Of a stretch of 57,311 nucleotides of DNA, positions 1 through 7,357 are shown in pieces. The notes beneath the pieces are model-generated. The model had not been told where the DNA came from and made no database searches. It saw only the letters and a program-made list of their open reading frames with translations. The DNA lies in contig CAZKTU010000011.1 in the NCBI GenBank assembly GCA_964555675.1, positions 1-57,311 of the forward strand, read 5' to 3'. Position numbers and translations under genes: made by a program. Position 1 is the first letter of the stretch; each line of letters opens with the position of its first letter. Source of the DNA: CAIWXH01 sp964555675. Lineage in GTDB: Bacteria > Chloroflexota > Chloroflexia > Chloroflexales > Chloroflexaceae.

Positions 1-1
1 C

Positions 2-43
2 CTGTGCCGAGCGAGCGGCTCGCAAGGACTCGGCCTGGCACAG
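2..43 (+). terminator. Possible hairpin at window edge
   Basis: CTGTGCC at 2-8 pairs with GGCACAG at 37-43, with further short pairing inside (GAG 9-11 with CTC 29-31). The downstream bases are pyrimidine rich but lack a clean T run. It may close a gene that lies before the window. Weak support. Confidence 0.25.
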
Positions 44-55
44 CTTCTCTCACAT

Positions 56-82
56 CTTCGTGTCCTTCGTGCCCTTCGTGGT
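56..82. repeat. Three 9-nt CTTCGTG-type tandem units
   Basis: Units at 56-64, 65-73 and 74-82 each begin CTTCGTG and differ in the last two bases. They lie just upstream of the monooxygenase gene and fit no coding frame with a start signal. Short CTTCGTG repeats in intergenic DNA are, from memory, common in some bacterial genomes; function unknown. Confidence 0.5.
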
Positions 83-143
83 TAAACCTACGGACACCAG
101 GGGTGCTGCACCAGCGGTGGTGTCAGCCACCCCAAAGAGCATC

Positions 144-1334
144 ATGTCTACTATGCCCCGCGTATTGGTCATGGGCGGTTCCTTGGGCGGCCTCACGGCG
201 GCCCTGGTGCTGCGCGACTGCGGCTGCGAGGTGACGGTCCTCGAGCGCGCGCCGACGCCCCTGGTCGCCCAGGGGGCCGGGATCGTGCTGCATCCGGTCA
301 CCGTGCGCTACCTGCGCGAGCGGGCCGCCCTCGACCTCGACGCCGTCAGCCTGGGCGCAAACAGCCTGCGCTACCTCGGCCCGGCCGGCGAGACGCTCTA
401 CGAGCGGCCCTGTCGCTACCGCTTCAGCTCGTACACCACCCTCTACCGCGGCCTGCTCGCTTGCCTGCCGGAAGAGCGCTACAGACTCGGCGCGAATGTC
501 GTCGCCTTCGAGCAGGACGAGGACGAGGTGCGCGTCACGCTCGCAGACGGCGAGCGCCTGCGCGGCGACCTGCTCGTCTGCGCCGACGGCATCCGCTCGG
601 CGGCCCGGCGCCGGCTGTTGCCCGAGGCGGCCCTCGCCTACGCGGGTTACGTGGCCTGGCGCGGCACGCTGCCCGCCCGCGAGCTCGCCCCGCCCGCGTT
701 GGCGGCCCTGGGCGAGGCGATCACTTACCACTTGATGCCCCGGAGCCACCTGCTCACCTACCCCATTCCCGTGGCGGATCCGTCGAGCGGCGCGATCGAG
801 CCCCAGGTGAACTGGCTCTGGTATCGCAACGTCGCCCCCGGCGTCGCCCTGGACGAGCTGCTCACCGACACCACAGGGGCCCGCCGCGACGTCGCAGTGC
901 CCGCCGGCGCGGTCCAAGAGCGCCACGTCGCCGCGCTCCACGCCGACGCGGCCGCGCTGCCGCCCGCCCTCGCGGGGCTGGTGCTCGGCACGCCCCGGCC
1001 CTTCATCCAGGCGATCATGGACCTCGAGGTGCCCCAGATGGCCTTCGGACGGGTCTGCCTGATCGGCGACGCGGCCTTCGTGGCCCGTCCCCACGCCGCT
1101 GCGGGCACAGCCAAGGCTGCCGCCGATGCCTGGGCCCTCGGCGAGGCCCTGGCCGCCGCCGGCGGCGATGTGGGCGCCGCCCTGGCCCGCTGGGAGCCGG
1201 GCCAGCTCGCCCTCGGGCGCGGCGTGCTCGCGCGGACCAGGGCGGCCGGCGAGCGAGCCCAGGTGACCGGCGCGTGGCGCCCCGGCGACCCGCTGCCCTT
1301 CGGCCTCTACCACGAGGGCGACAGCGAGCTGTAG
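144..1334 (+). CDS. FAD-dependent monooxygenase, DHPH-like
   Basis: A 396-residue class A flavoprotein monooxygenase. The N-terminal Rossmann motif VLVMGGSLGGL (about residues 6-16), followed by an acidic strand end (VLERAP), binds the ADP part of FAD. A central DG motif (CADGIRSAARR) and a C-terminal GDAAFVARPHAAAG segment complete the usual FAD site. The RPH..AGT.KAA..A version resembles 2,6-dihydroxypyridine 3-monooxygenase-like enzymes, which hydroxylate small aromatic or heteroaromatic acids with NAD(P)H and O2. The substrate cannot be read from sequence. I chose ATG 144, just before the Rossmann strand; an in-frame upstream start at 60 would add a low-complexity leader made of the CTTCGTG repeat. 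It stands alone and converges on the acyl-CoA dehydrogenase gene. Confidence 0.8.
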   Translation: MSTMPRVLVMGGSLGGLTAALVLRDCGCEVTVLERAPTPLVAQGAGIVLHPVTVRYLRERAALDLDAVSLGANSLRYLGPAGETLYERPCRYRFSSYTTLYRGLLACLPEERYRLGANVVAFEQDEDEVRVTLADGERLRGDLLVCADGIRSAARRRLLPEAALAYAGYVAWRGTLPARELAPPALAALGEAITYHLMPRSHLLTYPIPVADPSSGAIEPQVNWLWYRNVAPGVALDELLTDTTGARRDVAVPAGAVQERHVAALHADAAALPPALAGLVLGTPRPFIQAIMDLEVPQMAFGRVCLIGDAAFVARPHAAAGTAKAAADAWALGEALAAAGGDVGAALARWEPGQLALGRGVLARTRAAGERAQVTGAWRPGDPLPFGLYHEGDSEL

Positions 1335-1348
1335 CCTCAGGACGCACA

Positions 1349-1383
1349 GAAGGGTCGCGGGGGACAAGCCCCTGCGACCCTTC
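1349..1383. terminator. Hairpin between convergent genes
   Basis: GAAGGGTCGC (1349-1358) pairs with GCGACCCTTC (1374-1383), extended inward by GGGG/CCCC (1359-1362 with 1369-1372). It sits between two convergent genes. No long T run follows on either strand, so efficiency is uncertain. Confidence 0.55.
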
Positions 1384-1424
1384 GTTCCATCCTACGGCAT
1401 GCTGCAAGCAGGGCTTGCGAGCAT

Positions 1425-2732
1425 TTAGATGAAGGCGCTCATCCCGGTGATCGCCCGGCCCACGATCAGCGTATTCATCTCGTGGGTGCCCTCGTACGAG
1501 TAGAGGGCCTCGGCGTCGGCGAAGAACTTCGCCACGTCGTGCTCGAGCAGGATGCCGTTGCCGCCCAGCAGGCCGCGCCCGATCGAGACCGTCTCGCGCA
1601 TCTTCTCGCCGCAGAAGGCCTTCGCCAGCGAGGCCCGCTCGTGCGAGAGCTTGCCGTCGCGCGCCGCAAGCTGGCTCATGCGCAGGCAGAGGGTCTGCAT
1701 GGCCGTGACGTTGCCGAGCATCTGGACCAGGCCGCTCTGCACGAGCTGGAAGCCGGTGATCGGCCGCCCGAACTGCATGCGATTGTTGGCGTAGTCGAGG
1801 GTGCGCTCGTAGGCGCCCATGGCCGTGCCCGTCATGGCCCAGGCCACCACGGCGCGGGCCATGGCCAGCTGGCGGGCCACGTCGCGGAAGCCGCCCACGC
1901 CCGGCAGGCGGTTCGCCTCGGGGACGCGCACATTCTCGAAGCGCAGGTTGGCGTTCTGCACCACGCGCAGGGCCGTCTTGCCCTCGAGCTTCTCGATCTG
2001 GTACCCCGGCGTCCCACGCTCGACCACGAAGGCCTTGACCTGGTTGTCGGCCACATCGCGGGCGAAGACCACATTCACGTGGGCCATGGGCGCGTTGCCG
2101 CACCACTTCTTGGCCCCATTCAGCACCCAGCCCTGCTCGTCGCGGCGGGCCGTGCTCATCAGGCCGGCCGCCGTGGCCGAGCCGACCTCGGGCTCGGTCA
2201 GCGACCAGGTGCCGATCTGCTCGAAGCGCTCCATGGCCGGCAGCCAGCGCGCCTTCTGCTCGTCGGAGCCGAACATTGAGATCGAGCCCATGGCCAGGCC
2301 CCAGTGGACCCCGAAGAAGGTGTAGAGCGAAGCGTCGACCCGCGCCAGCTCCATCGAGGCGATGCCCGTCAGCACCGGGCCCAGCCCGTTGATGCTGAAG
2401 GGCCGCGTGCCGAAGGTGTCCTTGATCAGGGCGGCGAATGAGGGCACCAGCTCGTGGGGGAACTCGCCGCGCTCCCAGTAACCGTTGATCACCGGGCGCA
2501 CGCGCTGCTCCATGTAGCTGCGCACCGCCCGCTGCATCGCGCGCTCCTCGTCGCTCAGGGTATCCAGAATATCGAAGAAGTCGCCGTTGATCGGCGGCAG
2601 AACCTTGGGCTTGCGCTTGCTCGTGATACTCTTGAGCAGCAGACCGATCTCCTGGGGGCTGACCCCGCCGGGGAGCCTCACCTGCTGGAAGAGCCGGGAG
2701 AGGCCTGCGAATGGAAGCGTGACGGGGGCCAT
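1425..2732 (-). CDS. Acyl-CoA dehydrogenase, glutaryl-CoA dehydrogenase-like
   Basis: A 435-residue flavoenzyme of the acyl-CoA dehydrogenase family, which oxidises acyl-CoA thioesters to enoyl-CoA and passes electrons to ETF. The FAD-contact motif GTWSLTEPEVGSATA, a middle beta domain (GYQIEKLEGKTALR) and the C-terminal helical domain (RMQFGRPITGFQLVQ) are all present. The catalytic Glu is probably the one in ALYSYEGTHEMNT near the C-terminus, the position used in glutaryl-CoA dehydrogenase and short-chain enzymes. ATG 2732 was chosen because GGAGGA lies 7 nt upstream; a longer in-frame start would add a low-complexity extension. A strong promoter lies about 215 nt upstream, leaving a long untranslated leader. 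Substrate is not determinable here. Confidence 0.88.
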   Translation of the reverse strand: MAPVTLPFAGLSRLFQQVRLPGGVSPQEIGLLLKSITSKRKPKVLPPINGDFFDILDTLSDEERAMQRAVRSYMEQRVRPVINGYWERGEFPHELVPSFAALIKDTFGTRPFSINGLGPVLTGIASMELARVDASLYTFFGVHWGLAMGSISMFGSDEQKARWLPAMERFEQIGTWSLTEPEVGSATAAGLMSTARRDEQGWVLNGAKKWCGNAPMAHVNVVFARDVADNQVKAFVVERGTPGYQIEKLEGKTALRVVQNANLRFENVRVPEANRLPGVGGFRDVARQLAMARAVVAWAMTGTAMGAYERTLDYANNRMQFGRPITGFQLVQSGLVQMLGNVTAMQTLCLRMSQLAARDGKLSHERASLAKAFCGEKMRETVSIGRGLLGGNGILLEHDVAKFFADAEALYSYEGTHEMNTLIVGRAITGMSAFI

Positions 2733-2946
2733 GGGGATTCCTCCACTTGGTAGCGTGCCGCCGGCGACAGCGCTGTTGCCGGTCGGCGGATCAGCGTCGC
2801 TCCGCCATAGGGGCGCGCCGCCCCCCTCATTGCACGTTCCCTGCCGCGAGGACGCCAAGCCCGTCGCGCGCTGCTGCGGCGACCGCGGGCTCTCGGTGGG
2901 ATGGGGGACGGCTGAGGGACGGTGGATGACGCGTTGCGTTATCCAT

Positions 2947-2976
2947 GTTATAGCATACCGCCGGCACGCGTGTCAA
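2947..2976 (-). promoter_or_regulatory. Sigma-70 promoter for acyl-CoA dehydrogenase
   Basis: On the minus strand TTGACA (2971-2976), an 18-nt spacer ending in TGC, then TATAAC (2947-2952). The TGC before the -10 gives an extended -10. The start of transcription would be near 2940, so the leader to ATG 2732 is about 208 nt. Confidence 0.65.
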
Positions 2977-2995
2977 TGGAGATCTGAAGGCGTCT

Positions 2996-3775
2996 TCACT
3001 CGCCCGCGGTGAGCATGTAGCCCGAGCCGCGCACACTAACCAGCAGGCCGGGGGCGAGCGAAGCCTGCTCGAGCTTGCGGCGCAGCCGGTAGATCCGAAC
3101 CTTCACCAGATCGCGAGCTTCGGCCGGGGTGCAGCTGCCGCAGCGCAGGGCCTCGCGGGCGAGCCGCTCGGCCGAGATGACCTGCTGCTCTCGGCGCGCC
3201 AAATACAGCAGTAGCTCGAACTCGCCGTCCGAGAGGGGCACGGTGCGGCGGTCGATTGCCGCGCGCCGCTGCTGCGGGTCGAGCTCGAGCCGGCCGACGC
3301 GCAGGCGCGCGCCATCCGTGACGCCGTAGTGCGCCCGGGCGGGCTCGCTCGCCCCGAGAAGCTGGGCGAAGAGCTGCCAGAGGGCGGCCCTGCGCTCGAT
3401 GCGGGTCTGTCGCCGCGCGCTGGCCTCGAGCGCTCGCTCCTCGAGCTCGCCCGGGCGCAGCGGCCAGCGCAAGAAGGCGTAGACGCCGCAGTTGGCGAGC
3501 GCAAACGCCGCCTCGATGCTGGCCGCCCCGCCGAGAATGATCAGCTCGAGGTCGGGGGCCAGATCGCGGGCCCGGCTCAGCATGGGCACAGCCGCGTCGC
3601 ACTGGGGCGGTAAATCGCAGACCATGACCGCGAAACCCTCGGCCCTGAGCAGCGCCAGGGCCTGCTCGAATGTGTCTACTGACTTGAGCTTGAAGCCTGC
3701 ACGCTCGAGGCGTATCTCCAGCTGCATCCGTAGTGCCGGGTCCTTCTCAACCAGCAGCAGCCGGGGCTCGTCCAT
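2996..3775 (-). CDS. OmpR-family response regulator with atypical receiver
   Basis: A 259-residue protein with an N-terminal receiver domain (about 1-115) and a C-terminal winged-helix DNA-binding domain (about 160-255, ending RIYRLRRKLEQA then VRGSGYML). The phospho-acceptor Asp54 (VMVCDLPP) and acidic residues E10 and D12 are present. The switch Thr is replaced by Gly (IILGG, about 82) and the conserved Lys before Pro is Trp104 (FLRWPL). Those losses are typical of regulators that do not respond normally to phosphorylation. ATG 3775 is preceded by AGGAG at 6 nt. No histidine kinase is adjacent; the next gene upstream is divergent. It may be autoregulated through the repeats in its upstream region. 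Confidence 0.85.
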   Translation of the reverse strand: MDEPRLLLVEKDPALRMQLEIRLERAGFKLKSVDTFEQALALLRAEGFAVMVCDLPPQCDAAVPMLSRARDLAPDLELIILGGAASIEAAFALANCGVYAFLRWPLRPGELEERALEASARRQTRIERRAALWQLFAQLLGASEPARAHYGVTDGARLRVGRLELDPQQRRAAIDRRTVPLSDGEFELLLYLARREQQVISAERLAREALRCGSCTPAEARDLVKVRIYRLRRKLEQASLAPGLLVSVRGSGYMLTAGE

Positions 3776-3789
3776 GGCGCTCTCCTGAA

Positions 3790-3820
3790 AGTATACTTGC
3801 TGAAACAGTGGAAATACAGT
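3790..3820 (-). promoter_or_regulatory. Candidate promoter with 11-bp-spaced direct repeats
   Basis: On the minus strand a TATACT -10-like hexamer (3790-3795) lies just upstream of the response-regulator ATG. Two ACTGT repeats (3805-3809 and 3816-3820) stand 11 bp apart, the helical spacing favoured by OmpR-type winged-helix dimers. No clear -35 is seen. Confidence 0.35.
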
Positions 3821-3981
3821 ACGGATACACAGGATTTGCACGGAAGGGCTGTCAGTCCTATCTCCCAGGGGGTCAAGTGGGGTAGTACTAAAGTCATGGA
3901 GCGTGAGGCCCCCATGGTATACTCGTGAGCGAGCGAAGGCCTTCTAACGCCCTGAAACGTGCCGATACGCGAGGTGACCTA

Positions 3982-4866
3982 ATGCACGCGCAGCTACGCG
4001 ACGACGCCCCCGGCGAGCAGCTCGTCGCCCTCGGGCCCGTCAAGCTCATGGTCTACGAGTGGCCGGGCGAGGGGCCCGCAGTGCTGCTGGCCCACGCCAA
4101 CAGCTTTCACGCTCGCTGCTGGGACCAGGTGGTCGCGCACCTGCCGGGGCGGCGCTGTATCGCTCTCGACCTGCGCGGCCACGGGCGCAGCGACAGGCCC
4201 GAGCCCCCGTACCACTGGCGGGCCTTCGCCGAGGATCTCGTCGGCCTCGGGCGGAGCCTGGGGTTAGAGGGCGCTATCGGCGTCGGCCACTCGGTGGGGG
4301 GCTACGCCACGGCCCTGGCCGCGGCCATCGCGCCCGATCTGTTCAGCGCGCTGCTCTTGATCGACCCGGTGATCATGGCGCGCGAGCTGTATGGCCGCGC
4401 CCCGTCGGGCGAGCCCTTTGTCGTGCGCCGGCGCAACGAGTGGGATTCGCCCGCGGCGATGCTCGAGCGCTTCCGCCACAGGCCGCCCTTCAGCCGCTGG
4501 CGGCCCGAGGTGCTGGCGGACTATTGTCGTCACGCCCTGCGCCCCGCCCCCGACGGCGCCGGCTATGTGCTGGCCTGCCCGCCCGCGATCGAGGGCGCGG
4601 TCTACGCGGCGGCCCTCGAAGCGGACATCTTCGGCGAGCTGGCGAGCATCCAGGCCCCCGTGCTGGTGCTGCGCGGCCACCCATATGCCCAGAACGCGAT
4701 CGAGGACCTCAGCGCCTCGCCCACAGTCCCCGATCTGGCCGCCCACTTCCCCCGCGGCCGCGACGTGCACCTACTCAACCACAGCCACTTCATTCCGATG
4801 GAGGCCCCGGCCCTCGTCGCGGGCTACATCAAAGAGCTGCTGGACGGGGCGGGGCCTGCGGCCTGA
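3982..4866 (+). CDS. Alpha/beta hydrolase
   Basis: A 294-residue alpha/beta-fold hydrolase. It shows the oxyanion-region HANSFHARCW, the strand CIALDLRGHGRSDRP, the nucleophile elbow GHSVGG and a C-terminal NHSHFIPMEAP that supplies the catalytic His. The acid is probably in the strand LLLIDPVIM or in the late Asp region. Such enzymes cleave esters, C-C bonds or haloalkanes; the subtype is not clear. ATG 3982 has GAGGTGA 5 nt upstream and removes a non-conserved stretch that a start at 3925 would add. No signal peptide is visible, so it is probably cytoplasmic. It is transcribed alone, divergent from the response regulator. Confidence 0.85.
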   Translation: MHAQLRDDAPGEQLVALGPVKLMVYEWPGEGPAVLLAHANSFHARCWDQVVAHLPGRRCIALDLRGHGRSDRPEPPYHWRAFAEDLVGLGRSLGLEGAIGVGHSVGGYATALAAAIAPDLFSALLLIDPVIMARELYGRAPSGEPFVVRRRNEWDSPAAMLERFRHRPPFSRWRPEVLADYCRHALRPAPDGAGYVLACPPAIEGAVYAAALEADIFGELASIQAPVLVLRGHPYAQNAIEDLSASPTVPDLAAHFPRGRDVHLLNHSHFIPMEAPALVAGYIKELLDGAGPAA

Positions 4867-4897
4867 GAGGCGTATGCGGGCTGCGTACTCCGGGGGG

Positions 4898-4993
4898 CTA
4901 CCTGCCGATCAGCATCCAGATCGCCAGGGAGATCACGCTGACACAGAGCAGGCAGCCGATCACGAGGCCGACCCAGCGCAGCCAGAGGGGCAT
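4898..4993 (-). CDS. 31-aa membrane microprotein
   Basis: An ORF of 31 codons beginning MPLWLRWVGLVIG and ending WMLIGR. It is almost wholly one hydrophobic helix with a basic residue near each end, so a single-pass inner-membrane peptide is the obvious reading. A ribosome binding site (GGAG, 7 nt before ATG 4993) is present, and the gene starts only 13 nt after the stop of the cyclase-family gene, so it would be the last gene of the cupin-decarboxylase-cyclase operon. Its role is unknown; anchoring or modulating a membrane partner is possible. It is too short for ordinary gene finders. Confidence 0.55.
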   Translation of the reverse strand: MPLWLRWVGLVIGCLLCVSVISLAIWMLIGR

Positions 4994-5006
4994 AACGGTG
5001 CTCCTA

Positions 5007-5783
5007 TCAGGCGGGGCTGATCGCCAGCACGCGGAGGGGGCTGCCGCTGCCGCCCACAATCTTCAGGGGCGCGGCGATCACCACAGCCCCGGTCGGCGGC
5101 AGCTGGTCGAGGTTGCAGAGGCTGGCCAGCCCGAACTTGCCCGCGCCGTGCATGAGGTTATGGTTCGAGAAGGGCGGGTCGAAGCCGCCGGCGATGCCCG
5201 CGTCGGTGCCCACCGTCTCGACGCCCACGCCGAGCACATCGCGGGCCACCAGCAGGGCCGAGGCGCTCTTGTGGAAGCCGGGCGTGTGGGGACCATCGGC
5301 GCCGACGTTGAGGAAGGCCGCCGGGTCGGTGCGCTTGCTCCAGTCGGTGCGCAGGAGCACCCACGAGCCCGCCGGGATGGCCCCGTGCTGCGCCTCCCAG
5401 GCCTCGATATGCTCGGGCATGAGCAGGAAGTCGTGGTCGGCCGCCGCCTGGGCCGAGACATCGATCACACAGGCGGGCCCGATGAAGCGCCGCGCCGGGA
5501 TGCTGTCGGTGGTATTATCGGGCAGATCTTTGCCGGTGATCCAGTGGACGGGGGCGTCGAAGTGGGTGCCCGTGTGCTCGCCCAGCGTGATCGTATTCCA
5601 GTACCAGGCCGGGCCCTTGTCGTCGAAGCGCGAGATCGTCTCGAGGGTGACGCCGGGCGACGAGGCGAAGATCGGCGGCAGCCCGATCACCGGGGTTGCG
5701 GGGCCGAGGGGCTGCGACAGGTCCACCACCGTGAGCGTTCCGGCGTTCAGCTCAGCAACGAGCTGGGCAAGAGCGGTCGACAT
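5007..5783 (-). CDS. Cyclase-family metal-dependent hydrolase (KynB-like)
   Basis: A 258-residue member of the cyclase family that includes bacterial kynurenine formamidase (KynB) and isatin hydrolase. The family metal motif is seen as EHTGTHFDAPVHW (about residues 75-87), with further ligands likely in the middle of the protein. The enzymes hydrolyse N-formyl or cyclic amides using Zn or Mn. ATG 5783 has GAGGAG 7 nt upstream. It begins 9 nt after the stop of the ThDP beta subunit and is followed after 13 nt by the membrane microprotein, so it belongs to a five-gene operon. The pairing with a 2-oxoacid decarboxylase suggests that hydrolysis and decarboxylation act on one substrate series; the substrate is not known. 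Confidence 0.85.
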   Translation of the reverse strand: MSTALAQLVAELNAGTLTVVDLSQPLGPATPVIGLPPIFASSPGVTLETISRFDDKGPAWYWNTITLGEHTGTHFDAPVHWITGKDLPDNTTDSIPARRFIGPACVIDVSAQAAADHDFLLMPEHIEAWEAQHGAIPAGSWVLLRTDWSKRTDPAAFLNVGADGPHTPGFHKSASALLVARDVLGVGVETVGTDAGIAGGFDPPFSNHNLMHGAGKFGLASLCNLDQLPPTGAVVIAAPLKIVGGSGSPLRVLAISPA

Positions 5784-5792
5784 AAGCACTCC

Positions 5793-6371
5793 TCACTGCG
5801 CATCGCGCTTCAGGCTCTTCAGATGGCGGGCGAACTGGAAGCGGTTCTCCAGCAGGGGCAGGTCGGTGACGAACGCCTTGGGGCCTACGGCCTCGACTTT
5901 GGCGACGAGGGTGGTTAGCTCATCGGCGGCGAGGGCCGCGGCGAAGGCCTCGCCGAACTCCTCGAGGGTGGCGGCGGCGGCCACGCGGGGGATGCCGGCG
6001 GCGCGGGCGAGGCCGGCCAGGTCGCTGCCGGTGGCGGTGGCGGTGGGGAAGCCGCCCACCGAGAGCAGACTCTCGTTATCGAAGACCACGTGGACCAGAT
6101 TGGCCGGCCTGTAGCGGGCCAGGGTAGTCAGGCCGCCGAGGTTCATCAGCAGCGAGCCGTCGCCGTCGAAGACCACAATCTTGAGCTCGGGGCGAGCCAG
6201 GGCGATGCCGAGGCCCATGGACGAGGCCAGGCCCATGGCGTGCTGGAGGTAGAAGAAGCCGGGCCGATGGCCGAGGGCCTGCAGCTCGGCGGCCGTGGCG
6301 CCCATGATCGTCACCACCACACAGCCCTCGAGCCGCGGGTAGATCGCGCGCATCGCCTCAATTCGCAGCAT
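5793..6371 (-). CDS. ThDP-dependent decarboxylase beta subunit (ComE-like)
   Basis: A 192-residue protein corresponding to the C-terminal, diphosphate-binding half of a thiamine-diphosphate decarboxylase, as in sulfopyruvate decarboxylase ComE or phosphonopyruvate decarboxylase. The ThDP/Mg motif is GDGSLLMNLGGLTT, and QHAMGLASSMGLGIALA gives the usual preceding helix. It would pair with the alpha subunit encoded immediately upstream to form the active site at their interface. ATG 6371 has GAGG 7 nt upstream. It lies 12 nt after the alpha gene and 9 nt before the cyclase gene. The true 2-oxoacid (sulfopyruvate, phosphonopyruvate or another) cannot be read from the sequence. Confidence 0.85.
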   Translation of the reverse strand: MLRIEAMRAIYPRLEGCVVVTIMGATAAELQALGHRPGFFYLQHAMGLASSMGLGIALARPELKIVVFDGDGSLLMNLGGLTTLARYRPANLVHVVFDNESLLSVGGFPTATATGSDLAGLARAAGIPRVAAAATLEEFGEAFAAALAADELTTLVAKVEAVGPKAFVTDLPLLENRFQFARHLKSLKRDAQ

Positions 6372-6383
6372 AGAGCCTCGCTT

Positions 6384-6902
6384 CTACTCTTCCCACATCA
6401 GGTCGCGGCAGAGCAGCAGGGCGACCGGCTTGAGCGAAGCCTCGGCGAGGGTCTGGGCCTTCCTGATGGCCGGGGCGACCTGGGCCTGGGTATCGAGCCG
6501 CGTGTAGGGGATGGCCAGAGCCTGGAGCACCGCCTCGGTGACCCCGCCGCCCTCGGTCTGCCAGGGGTCGCGCTCGCCGAACTCGCCCCTGTAGCTGATC
6601 AGCATCAGCAGGGGGATGCGGTAGAGCCGGGCCAGCGAGACGATGCCGTTGATGCTCTGGAGGAAGCCGTGGTTCTGCATGAGCATGGCCGACTTGACCC
6701 CGGCCAGGTGGGCGCCCGCCGAGATGCCGACGCCCTCCTCCTCTTTGGCGAGGCGGACCAGGGTCATCGCGGGGTCGTCCTCGGCCATGCGGATGAGGTG
6801 TACCAGCCAGGTCTCGGGCAGGGCCGAGATCAGCCTGACCTCACAGGCCCTGAGGGCGTCGTAGATCAGCTGCGAGCTTGAGACCGAGACGGGCACGAGC
6901 AT
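6384..6902 (-). CDS. ThDP-dependent decarboxylase alpha subunit (ComD-like)
   Basis: A 172-residue protein equal to the N-terminal pyrimidine-binding half of a ThDP decarboxylase. The segment RLAKEEEGVGISAGAHLAG carries the conserved Glu that activates the ThDP aminopyrimidine, and MLMQNHGFLQSINGI is the typical following strand and loop. It needs the beta subunit next to it. The ATG at 6902 sits directly against AAGGGG; a GTG two codons later (6896) has better spacing and may be the real start. It starts 18 nt after the cupin gene stop. Confidence 0.85.
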   Translation of the reverse strand: MLVPVSVSSSQLIYDALRACEVRLISALPETWLVHLIRMAEDDPAMTLVRLAKEEEGVGISAGAHLAGVKSAMLMQNHGFLQSINGIVSLARLYRIPLLMLISYRGEFGERDPWQTEGGGVTEAVLQALAIPYTRLDTQAQVAPAIRKAQTLAEASLKPVALLLCRDLMWEE

Positions 6903-6920
6903 CCCCTTCGATACGGAGTA

Positions 6921-7253
6921 CTAATCGCCGTCGGCGGCCAGGTAGTCGGCCCGGCAGGGCGTGAAGGTGTCGATCACCAGGCTGGGCTCGAGGGTCCAGA
7001 CGGCGTGAGGAGTATCGCCGGGGATCGCGACGGCGTCGCCGGGGCCGGCCTCGAGCGTGCTATCGCCGACCTGGAAGCGCAGCCGCCCGCTCACCACATA
7101 GCTGATCTGCTCCTGGGGGTGCTGGTGGAGCGGCACGACGGCGTCGAGGGAGAGGTCGACCGCCATCTGATAGATCTGCTCGGTGGCGACCAGCCTGCGG
7201 CGGACGACGCCGGGGAAGACCTCGATCTTATTCGCGCTTGGCCCTGTAACCAT
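6921..7253 (-). CDS. Small cupin-domain protein
   Basis: A 110-residue single-domain cupin. Motif 1 is seen as PLHQHPQEQISYVVSGRL and motif 2 as PGDAVAIPGDTPHAVW, which supply three His and one Glu/Gln for a divalent metal. Small cupins of this type act as dioxygenases, isomerases or ligand sensors. It is the first gene of the minus-strand operon that continues with the two ThDP subunits and the cyclase-family hydrolase, so it probably acts on, or senses, the same substrate. The upstream intergenic segment holds the terminator of the preceding gene. Confidence 0.82.
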   Translation of the reverse strand: MVTGPSANKIEVFPGVVRRRLVATEQIYQMAVDLSLDAVVPLHQHPQEQISYVVSGRLRFQVGDSTLEAGPGDAVAIPGDTPHAVWTLEPSLVIDTFTPCRADYLAADGD

Positions 7254-7275
7254 AACTTCCTCCTTGAAGGTGCTG

Positions 7276-7327
7276 AAAAAAGAACCAGGGACGAAGGGCG
7301 GCCGCGCTGCTCCCTGGTCCCTGGTTC
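7276..7327 (-). terminator. Rho-independent terminator
   Basis: Read on the minus strand, GAACCAGGGA (from 7327-7318) pairs with TCCCTGGTTC (7291-7282) and is followed by six T (7281-7276). It ends transcription of the membrane-protein gene at 7358-7831. It lies just upstream of the cupin gene, so the operon needs its own promoter or read-through. Confidence 0.8.
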
Positions 7328-7357
7328 CCGATTGGGCGGTCCGTCGCGCGGCCGAAG

